Source of the DNA: Thermoflexus hugenholtzii JAD2
Lineage (GTDB): Bacteria > Chloroflexota > Dehalococcoidia > SHYB01
Direction: 5' to 3'
Length of the DNA: 7,945 bases
Assembly (NCBI GenBank): GCA_945861815.1
Contig: CAMAVV010000067.1
Coordinates: 1-7,945, forward strand
In this document: in pieces, positions 1 to 4,829 of the stretch
How the letters are laid out: each line of letters starts with the position of its first letter
How positions within the stretch are numbered: the first letter of the stretch is position 1
Notes under the pieces: generated by a model
What the model was told of the DNA's origin: nothing
Database searches by the model: none
Seen by the model: only the letters and a program-made list of their open reading frames with translations
Program-made: the position numbers and the translations under genes

Positions 1-351
1 AAAGTTCAAGAGGTGATTCACTGTCCGCTCGAGGCCCATAGTGAGATACGTTTCGATCTCTTGGCGGCTAGCGCCGAAGCCTGCTCGCCTCAGCAGATGG
101 CCTATCTTCGCCTCTTCCGTGTTAGGGAAAGGACCTGGCTTTAGGATGAGGGGGCCGTTCGAAGCCACGACAGTATCGCCGGAGGCCTTTTTCGGAGACA
201 ACGCTTCGCCAAGCCTGTTCCCGGCCACGCCCAGAACGGCAACGGAAGCGCCAAGCGCCGCAGCCTTCTTGAGGAAGTCCTTCCGGTCAACGGGCTGTGC
301 TAAAACAGCCGTCGCACTCTCAGGAGCTTTGGGATGACGACTTTCGCTCAC
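1..351 (-). CDS. DUF1800 family secreted protein, N-terminal part (3' end beyond window)
   Basis: The 117 visible codons read inward from a GTG start and stay open to the left edge, so only the N-terminus is present. Residues 22-45 look like a Tat-type export signal: Asp-Arg-Lys-Asp-Phe-Leu-Lys-Lys followed by a hydrophobic Ala/Val/Leu/Gly stretch. The usual Arg-Arg pair is Arg-Lys. Residues 85-93 (HLLRRAGFG) and the following segment to Asn-His-Leu-Leu-Asn (112-116) match the opening of DUF1800, where a similar motif begins the domain. DUF1800 proteins are exported proteins of unknown biochemical role, normally about 450-600 residues and often encoded beside a DUF1501 protein; any such partner would lie outside the window. 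GTG at 351 is preferred because AGAGGAGG lies 8 nt upstream and no in-frame ATG occurs before an upstream stop. Family call is fairly firm; function unknown. Confidence 0.8.
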   Translation of the reverse strand, partial: MSESRHPKAPESATAVLAQPVDRKDFLKKAAALGASVAVLGVAGNRLGEALSPKKASGDTVVASNGPLILKPGPFPNTEEAKIGHLLRRAGFGASRQEIETYLTMGLERTVNHLLNF

Positions 352-359
352 GATGCCAT

Positions 360-367
360 CCTCCTCT
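360..367 (-). promoter_or_regulatory. Ribosome binding site of the DUF1800 gene
   Basis: On the minus strand AGAGGAGG lies 8 nt before the GTG codon at 351. An ATG at 359-357 is closer but hits TGA after three codons, so the site decides for the GTG start. Confidence 0.7.
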
Positions 368-377
368 GCCCTACTTA

Positions 378-387
378 GTTATATAAC
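378..387 (-). promoter_or_regulatory. Palindrome containing a possible -10 box for the DUF1800 gene
   Basis: GTTATATAAC is a perfect 10-bp palindrome 11 nt upstream of the ribosome binding site. Read on the minus strand it holds TATAAC, a plausible -10 that would give a leader of about 20 nt. No good -35 is found at the right spacing, so the promoter reading is weak; an operator or chance AT-rich palindrome is equally possible. Confidence 0.25.
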
Positions 388-556
388 GCATTATGGGGGT
401 ATTGGTTAGGACTATCCACCCAATTCCGTCAAAAGACCTCCACAGTCAGGTGGAATTTCATGGATTCTCCCACGCCGCAAGGTACCCCCTTCCAACCGTC
501 GAACTCTGGGCATTATTATGTCAACACTATTTTGTATGAATCTACAGGGCCTGCGC

Positions 557-562
557 TATACT
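557..562 (+). promoter_or_regulatory. Possible -10 box for the two-component operon
   Basis: TATACT matches the sigma-70 -10 consensus at five of six positions and lies 79 nt before the kinase ATG. The -35 candidates near 532-539 (TTGTAT, TATGAA) are poor. The rest of the 352-641 gap holds an imperfect inverted repeat (TCCAC at 439-443 with GTGGA at 450-454) and a direct repeat of CAGGGCCT (545-552 and 570-577), and nothing else I can name. Confidence 0.3.
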
Positions 563-641
563 GTTGCCTCAGGGCCTCTCCTGACGGTCTCCGGGGGCGC
601 CGCTAAGAGCAACCCTGTACACCACGAGGGGTTTTTAGAAG

Positions 642-2792
642 ATGCGCCTGCGCACGCGCTCACTTGCCATAGTCGCGGCCCTCATCATCGTCCTCTTCGT
701 TGTGCTCTATGGAACCTCCCGCGTCATTGTGCTCGATGGCTTCCGTGAGCGCGAGGAGACGGAGTCAAAGCGTGACATCGAGCGAGTGGCCGGCGCCTTA
801 AACAGCATCCTAAAAAACATCAAAAACACCAATATCGATTGGGGTGCCTGGGATGAAGCCTACACCTTCATTGAGGGCCAAAACCCCAACTTTGTCTCAG
901 GCAACCTTGTCAATGAAACATACCTGCGTCTGGGCCTAAGCGTCATCATCTACGCCGATGTCAAGGCAAACATCCTCTACCAGGGCGGCTTCAATCAGGA
1001 TGCAGGCATCCCGGCGCCCGTCCCTCAAGGTCTCTACCCTTTCCTGGCTCCTGGCGAGCGCTTGGTTACACACACAGGGATTCAAAGCGGGCTCGCGGGT
1101 ATCCTCTCCCTCCCTGAAGGGGTCATGCTGATCGCCTCTCACCCAGTGCTCACAAGCACAGAAATGGGGCCAGTGCGAGGCTCCGTCATCTTTGGCCGCT
1201 TCGTTGATATGGGCCTTATCGCGAGCCTCAAAGAGACGACCCTCTTCGATATCGAGGCAATGCCTTTAGCTGATACGGCCCTCCCGTCTGACTACCAGGA
1301 AGCGGTGAGGGCAGTGGACGGGAAAGGACTCTTCACAAAAAAGGTGAGTTCGGACAGCATCGCCGGCTACGCTCTTGTAAACGATATCTTCGATAAGCCG
1401 GCCTTGGTGCTTCGCGCCGAAATCCTCCGTGGCGCTCTTGCCCAGGCCAACACAACCATCCTCTTTGTGATCATCGCCTTAATCGCAAGCCTCTTCGTCT
1501 TTGGCTTCGTTGTCCTGACCCTGCTCGACCGACTCGTCCTCTCCCGCGTCGAACGCCTCAGTGACGGCCTCCGGGAGATTGCCGTAAACGGCAATCCGGC
1601 GAGCCGCGTCACCGTTCCCGGAAGCGACGAAATCACAAGCGTAGGCACGGCGATCAACGAGATGCTTGCCGCCATCGAGCGTTCCCAGGCGGAACGCGCC
1701 CAGACGCAGGAGGCCTTGCGCGAAAGCGAGGCTGTCAACCAGGCCATCCTTGTCGCCGTGCCCGACGTGCTCTTTCGTGCCAGCCGTGATGGCCGGACAT
1801 TGACCTTCGCTGGCGCAAAGCAATTTCATCCCCGGCTGCCCAACACACGGATCCTGGATAAGCCTGGAAGCGATCTCATCCCTCCTGAGTACTCAGCCGA
1901 CCACCTGCGCAACATTCAGGCTACTCTGGAAACCAGCGCATCGCGCACCATGGAGTACCAGTCTATCGAGAACGGCCAGATGCGCTGGTTTGAGGCCCGG
2001 TACGTCGTCTGCCAGCGCGATGAGGCCCTCGTGATGGTGCGCGATATCACAGACCGCAAGCTGGCTCAAGAACGGGAAGATTCAGCCCGTCTGAAGTTCC
2101 TTCGCGTCCTCTCCCACGAGTTGAGGACGCCGCTGACGCCCGTGGTGGCCTCCGCAGGTTTGCTCGAGGAAGTTCTGGAAACCGAACCTGACACCCAGGA
2201 AGGCAAGCTCCTCTCCAACATCAAATCAGGCGCAGACCTCCTCCGCCGCCGTATCGACGATATGCTGGACGTGGCCGCCTTCCAAGCCCGCACCATGCCC
2301 CTTGATCTTGCCGAGATTGACGCGAAGGTGATGGTGGAAGAGCTCTGCGATCTGCGCAACGCCGAAGCCCAGCGTCAGGGCCAATCGATCAAGCGGGAGC
2401 TATCCCTTGCACTCCCCAAAGTAGTCGGCGATGGCCCTCGCCTTCGCCAGGTGCTCTCGACCCTCCTGCTGAACGCCATCAGGATCAATGCCCCGGGCAA
2501 ACCGGTTAGCGTCCAGGCCCTCACGGAAAATAACAACCTTGTCGTGCGGATCCGCGACCATGGCAAGACCATCTCCAAGGAAGGCCAAACCAGGCTCTTC
2601 GAGCCATACTTCGTGGCTGCGCAAGACCGCCAGGAGCAGCAGGGGTTAGGCCTCGGGCTCTCCCTTGCCCACCAAATCATCGAAGCACATGGCGGGAAGA
2701 TAGGCGTGCAAAGCGCGGAGGGAGAGGGTAATATCTTCTTCTTCAGCGTGCCCATCGAAGGGCCGCCGAAGGCGCTGAGGGACGGAAAGTGA
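642..2792 (+). CDS. Membrane sensor histidine kinase (CHASE4-HAMP-PAS-HisKA-HATPase)
   Basis: This 716-residue protein is a sensor kinase that should autophosphorylate and pass phosphate to the regulator encoded directly downstream. Domains in order: transmembrane helix about 8-31; extracytoplasmic CHASE4 domain, with the typical DWGAWDEAYTF at 66-76 and NPNFVSGNL at 81-89; second transmembrane helix about 271-296; HAMP about 297-347; PAS about 362-473; HisKA with phosphoacceptor His492 in SHELRTP; and HATPase_c, with Asn611 in the N box, LFEPYF at 652-657 and GLGLGL at 668-673. The G1 box is degenerate: Asp639-His-Gly-Lys-Thr-Ile where most kinases have DNGxGI, so the second glycine is Thr643. 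The CHASE4 ligand is not known. ATG at 642 puts the first helix right at the N-terminus, as expected; GAGGGG about 11 nt upstream is only a weak ribosome site. The stop overlaps the next start (GTGA), implying translational coupling. Confidence 0.92.
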   Translation: MRLRTRSLAIVAALIIVLFVVLYGTSRVIVLDGFREREETESKRDIERVAGALNSILKNIKNTNIDWGAWDEAYTFIEGQNPNFVSGNLVNETYLRLGLSVIIYADVKANILYQGGFNQDAGIPAPVPQGLYPFLAPGERLVTHTGIQSGLAGILSLPEGVMLIASHPVLTSTEMGPVRGSVIFGRFVDMGLIASLKETTLFDIEAMPLADTALPSDYQEAVRAVDGKGLFTKKVSSDSIAGYALVNDIFDKPALVLRAEILRGALAQANTTILFVIIALIASLFVFGFVVLTLLDRLVLSRVERLSDGLREIAVNGNPASRVTVPGSDEITSVGTAINEMLAAIERSQAERAQTQEALRESEAVNQAILVAVPDVLFRASRDGRTLTFAGAKQFHPRLPNTRILDKPGSDLIPPEYSADHLRNIQATLETSASRTMEYQSIENGQMRWFEARYVVCQRDEALVMVRDITDRKLAQEREDSARLKFLRVLSHELRTPLTPVVASAGLLEEVLETEPDTQEGKLLSNIKSGADLLRRRIDDMLDVAAFQARTMPLDLAEIDAKVMVEELCDLRNAEAQRQGQSIKRELSLALPKVVGDGPRLRQVLSTLLLNAIRINAPGKPVSVQALTENNNLVVRIRDHGKTISKEGQTRLFEPYFVAAQDRQEQQGLGLGLSLAHQIIEAHGGKIGVQSAEGEGNIFFFSVPIEGPPKALRDGK

Positions 2793-3502
2793 AAGTCCTC
2801 GTCATAGAAGATACTCAGGAAGTCCTGGATATCATTACCCTTTGCCTTTCGGTGCGCTGGCCTGATAGCAGTGTCGTCACCACGCCGAGCGGCTCGGCAG
2901 CGCTTGCCCTCTTCAAGTCTGAAAGCCCCGATCTCGTCCTGCTCGATCTCGGATTGCCTGACATCGATGGCATGGACGTCCTTGAACAGATACGAAATGC
3001 CTCCAGCGTCCCCATCATCGTCGTTACCGGCCGTGGCGAAGAGAAGTCCCGCGTCAAAGGCTTGGAGGGCGGCGCTGACGACTACATCGTCAAGCCCTTC
3101 TCTCACAACGAGCTCCTCGCCCGCATCCGCGCTGTCATGCGCCGGGGCGAGCGCAAGCAATCCCAAAGCGACGACGGCGAGGTGAAAGGCAGCGGCATCT
3201 CCATCGACTTCTCTGGCTATATCTTGAAAGTGGACGGCCAAGAGGTCAGCCTAGCCCCCACGGAATGGAGCCTCCTCGCCCAGCTCTCCGGCCGCGACGG
3301 CAAAGTGGCGACACACAAAGACCTCGCCGAGTCTGTGTGGGGCGTGGAGCAGATGGATCCCGCAGCCATCAAGATGGCCGTGCGCCGCCTGCGATTGAAG
3401 CTCGGCGATGACTCAGTTCCTCCCAAAATCATCCGCTCGCATCGCGGCGTCGGCTATAGCTTTGACTTGGGCCCTGATAAACCGGTGCCTCCCCCAGAGT
3501 GA
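2789..3502 (+). CDS. OmpR/PhoB-family response regulator
   Basis: This 237-residue cytoplasmic transcription factor is the likely partner of the preceding kinase. The receiver domain (1-117) has the acidic pair Glu7-Asp8, phosphoacceptor Asp53 in LLDLGLPDIDG, Thr80, Tyr99 and Lys102 in DDYIVKPF, so all switch residues are present. The C-terminal winged helix (about 134-227) has APTEWSLL at 156-163, VWG at 183-185, the recognition-helix region AAIKMAVRRLRLKL at 192-205 and the closing RGVGYSF at 219-225. The family usually binds direct repeats with an 11-bp period. The start is GTG inside the kinase stop (GTGA, 4 nt overlap); nothing better lies in frame. The short tail after 227 is Pro-rich. 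The target genes are not evident from the neighbourhood; the winged helix looks KdpE/PhoB-like, but this does not set a function. Confidence 0.93.
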   Translation: MKVLVIEDTQEVLDIITLCLSVRWPDSSVVTTPSGSAALALFKSESPDLVLLDLGLPDIDGMDVLEQIRNASSVPIIVVTGRGEEKSRVKGLEGGADDYIVKPFSHNELLARIRAVMRRGERKQSQSDDGEVKGSGISIDFSGYILKVDGQEVSLAPTEWSLLAQLSGRDGKVATHKDLAESVWGVEQMDPAAIKMAVRRLRLKLGDDSVPPKIIRSHRGVGYSFDLGPDKPVPPPE

Positions 3503-3527
3503 TTCTGTCCAAAGCCCTCTCAAAAGA

Positions 3528-3559
3528 AAAGGCCCCTCTCTAAACAGAGAGGGGCCTTT
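3528..3559. terminator. Bidirectional intrinsic terminator between convergent genes
   Basis: A perfect 13-bp stem (3528-3540 with 3547-3559, AAAGGCCCCTCTC) closes a 6-nt loop, TAAACA. On the minus strand it is followed by TTTTCTTTTG, a good U-tract, about 20 nt after the peroxiredoxin stop. On the plus strand the trailing T run is short (TTT then C), but the stem lies 26 nt after the response regulator stop. It therefore probably ends both transcripts, more efficiently on the minus strand. Confidence 0.9.
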
Positions 3560-3578
3560 CACTATCTCTGGGCTTCGC

Positions 3579-4052
3579 CTACTTCAGGCTTGCCAATACT
3601 GATTGAATCGCGGCATAATCCGGCTCTATCCCGGGGTTTGGCGCGATCCATTTCATGCGAACTGTCCCGCCCTTATCGATAACGAAAATGGCCCGGGTCG
3701 CAGAGACGTATCCCTCAAGCCCGGCTAGGCCCTTGAACGAGGCCCCATACTGCTGCACCACCTGCTTGTTGAAATCGCTCAACAAGGGGAAGTTCAGCTT
3801 ATTGGCGTCCGCCCAAGCCTTCTGGGCAAATGGCGAATCCACCGTGACGCCCACCACCTGAGCGTTCATACCATTGAACTGCGCCGCGCTATCGCGGAGG
3901 GTGCACGCCTCTTTTGTGCACACGCCTGTGTAGGCGCCGGGGAAAAAGGCGAGGACCACGTTCTTCCCCTTGAACTCGCTGAGCTTTCGCTGCTTCTTGT
4001 CTGCGTCGTACAACGTGAAGTCCGGCGCAGCCTGTCCAACTTCAACCGGCAT
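3579..4052 (-). CDS. Peroxiredoxin, AhpC/TSA superfamily (BCP/PrxQ-like)
   Basis: A thiol peroxidase of 157 residues, counted from the preferred start, that reduces hydrogen peroxide and organic hydroperoxides using thioredoxin-type reductants in the cytoplasm. In this numbering the active site is PGAYTGVCTKEAC: Pro39, Thr42, peroxidatic Cys45 and a second cysteine at 50. Arg120 in ATRAIFVID is the conserved catalytic Arg. The Cys45-Cys50 pair (CTKEAC) has the five-residue offset of BCP/PrxQ proteins such as E. coli BCP, suggesting an intramolecular disulfide mechanism, although the PGAYTGVCT segment also recalls AhpE/Prx5-like members. Length fits the family. The longer ATG at 4064 is possible, but GGAGG lies inside that extension 5 nt before ATG 4052, and MPVEVGQAAPDF is the usual N-terminus. 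The gene is monocistronic, between its own promoter and the shared terminator. No redox sensor or reductase is encoded next to it. Confidence 0.93.
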   Translation of the reverse strand: MPVEVGQAAPDFTLYDADKKQRKLSEFKGKNVVLAFFPGAYTGVCTKEACTLRDSAAQFNGMNAQVVGVTVDSPFAQKAWADANKLNFPLLSDFNKQVVQQYGASFKGLAGLEGYVSATRAIFVIDKGGTVRMKWIAPNPGIEPDYAAIQSVLASLK

Positions 4053-4057
4053 TCGAG

Positions 4058-4062
4058 CCTCC
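4058..4062 (-). promoter_or_regulatory. Ribosome binding site deciding the peroxiredoxin start
   Basis: GGAGG on the minus strand sits 5 nt before ATG 4052 and overlaps the upstream ATG at 4064, which itself has no ribosome site. This favours the shorter protein. Confidence 0.65.
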
Positions 4063-4074
4063 ATCTAGAGTACA

Positions 4075-4089
4075 TCCGCCAGTGGCGGA
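4075..4089. repeat. Small inverted repeat in the peroxiredoxin leader
   Basis: TCCGCC AGT GGCGGA forms a 6-bp stem with a 3-nt loop. It lies 22 nt upstream of the peroxiredoxin ATG and about 11 nt after the predicted transcript start, so it could be a leader stem-loop or an operator. On the plus strand it is followed by a run of six T, which resembles a short terminator, but no plus-strand gene precedes it. Confidence 0.45.
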
Positions 4090-4106
4090 ATTTTTTGAGC
4101 GCCGCC

Positions 4107-4115
4107 ATTGTAGCA
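4107..4115 (-). promoter_or_regulatory. Extended -10 promoter of the peroxiredoxin gene
   Basis: On the minus strand TGC TACAAT is an extended -10 element (TGn plus a five-of-six -10 match). No good -35 is seen 17 nt upstream, which is common for extended -10 promoters. Transcription would begin near 4100, giving a leader of about 48 nt. Confidence 0.5.
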
Positions 4116-4151
4116 CGCCCTCGCCGAGCCTCTTCCGGTGGCTGGGGCGAT

Positions 4152-4206
4152 GTTTACGAAGATGTAACGAGGCATTCATCCCGCCGTAACATGTCCTTCT
4201 TAGTCT
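4152..4206 (+). promoter_or_regulatory. Four 11-bp-spaced repeats resembling a Pho-type (OmpR-family) box, with possible -10
   Basis: Five-base cores TTTAC (4153), GTAAC (4164), TTCAT (4175) and GTAAC (4186) recur exactly every 11 bp, so all lie on one face of the helix. OmpR/PhoB/PhoP-class regulators bind such arrays; the cores resemble the Bacillus PhoP pattern TT(A/T/C)ACA. TAGTCT at 4201-4206 starts 10 nt after the last core and could be a -10 with the box replacing the -35, as at Pho-activated promoters. The match is visual and the regulator is unknown; it could be PhoB/PhoP of this organism or the regulator at 2789-3502. Confidence 0.45.
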
Positions 4207-4383
4207 GGTAGCGCGGAGGCTATCTACTGATAAGCGCCTCTGGCATGAAAGAAGGAAGCCGTGCCGTACATCCGAATGACCCTTGTGAAGCCAGTGGCAA
4301 GTTCCACGTCACCCTGCTAGAGATCGAGACCAATCGCCAGACGCTCGCCACTCCCTAACCACCCCGTCTTATAAGGCAACGCG

Positions 4384-4821
4384 ATGTTAGCGCATAGCTT
4401 TGAAACTCGGACGCTTATCCTTGTCCGGCAGAGGTGCAGCCATTGCCAAGGCACCCTATGGCGTGAGGACGATGAATGGAAATGCTCCCTGTGCGGGCGA
4501 ACGCTCCAGCAGCGTACGGTTCCCAGACCGGTGCCGTCGGTCGCGCCAGATAACAGCCTGGATTCCTTCGTGCGGGAATGCTGCGTGAGCGCTCCGGGAG
4601 CGGCTGTCGCCTCCGCAAAACTCTACGCCGTTTATACCGATTGGTGCAGTCGGCATCAGCTTACCCTGTTAAGCCGCATCGCCTTTGCTCGCACACTGCA
4701 GATTTCCGGTTATAGGAAACGTCGCACACGCCTTGCCCGCTACTGGGATGGGCTTCGCTGCCTTTTGATCGAAGATGGCCTCTCCCAAGGGCGTTCCAAC
4801 GCTCCTGCGCCTTCTGCTTGA
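4384..4821 (+). CDS. Zinc-ribbon protein with phage/plasmid primase C-terminal-like domain
   Basis: A 145-residue protein of unknown function. Residues 18-37 form a zinc ribbon with CxxC pairs Cys18/Cys21 and Cys34/Cys37. A Pro/Val-rich linker follows (about 42-56). Residues 58-127 resemble the winged-helix tail of P4/D5-type primase-helicases of phages and plasmids: FVRECC, then an LYAVYTDWC helix, a FARTLQISGYRKRR recognition-like segment and a final RYWDGLRC strand. The primase and helicase domains are absent, and the stop is clean, so this is a small stand-alone protein, not a broken primase. It probably binds nucleic acid, as a regulator or a domesticated element remnant; that role is inference. 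ATG 4384 has AAGG 7 nt upstream. It converges on the CoA-transferase gene with only 8 bp between stops and no visible terminator, so read-through in both directions is likely. Confidence 0.7.
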   Translation: MLAHSFETRTLILVRQRCSHCQGTLWREDDEWKCSLCGRTLQQRTVPRPVPSVAPDNSLDSFVRECCVSAPGAAVASAKLYAVYTDWCSRHQLTLLSRIAFARTLQISGYRKRRTRLARYWDGLRCLLIEDGLSQGRSNAPAPSA

Positions 4822-4829
4822 TCTAGGCG

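Larger units (their letters stand above)
4053..4383. other. Intergenic region between peroxiredoxin and zinc-ribbon genes
   Basis: This 331-bp gap separates two divergent genes. Its left third holds the peroxiredoxin leader and promoter and its middle the 11-bp repeat array. From 4207 to 4383 I see only two overlapping tiny reading frames: a 37-codon ATG frame at 4245-4358 and a 19-codon GTG frame at 4261-4320 preceded by AAGGA. Neither has enough support to be called a gene. AAGG at 4373-4376 is the likely weak ribosome site for the gene at 4384. Confidence 0.6.

Noticed and set aside
41..337. Plus-strand frame of 98 codons
   Set aside because: It is antisense to the DUF1800 coding region, which has a good start, ribosome site and family match.
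518..748. Plus-strand frame of 76 codons starting in the gap before the kinase
   Set aside because: It runs out of frame into the kinase N-terminus and gives a low-complexity product without a ribosome site.
2375..3241. Long minus-strand open frame (288 codons) across the kinase/regulator junction
   Set aside because: It lies antisense to two clear coding regions with all family motifs, shows no recognisable domain, and is an expected by-product of GC-rich codon use.
3408..3602. Plus-strand frame of 64 codons running through the terminator
   Set aside because: It begins inside the response regulator in another phase and crosses the hairpin; no ribosome site or motif.
4075..4095. Hairpin plus six T as a plus-strand terminator
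   Set aside because: The stem is only 6 bp and no plus-strand transcript is expected to enter from the left past the strong terminator at 3528-3559; a leader or operator role for the minus gene is more likely.
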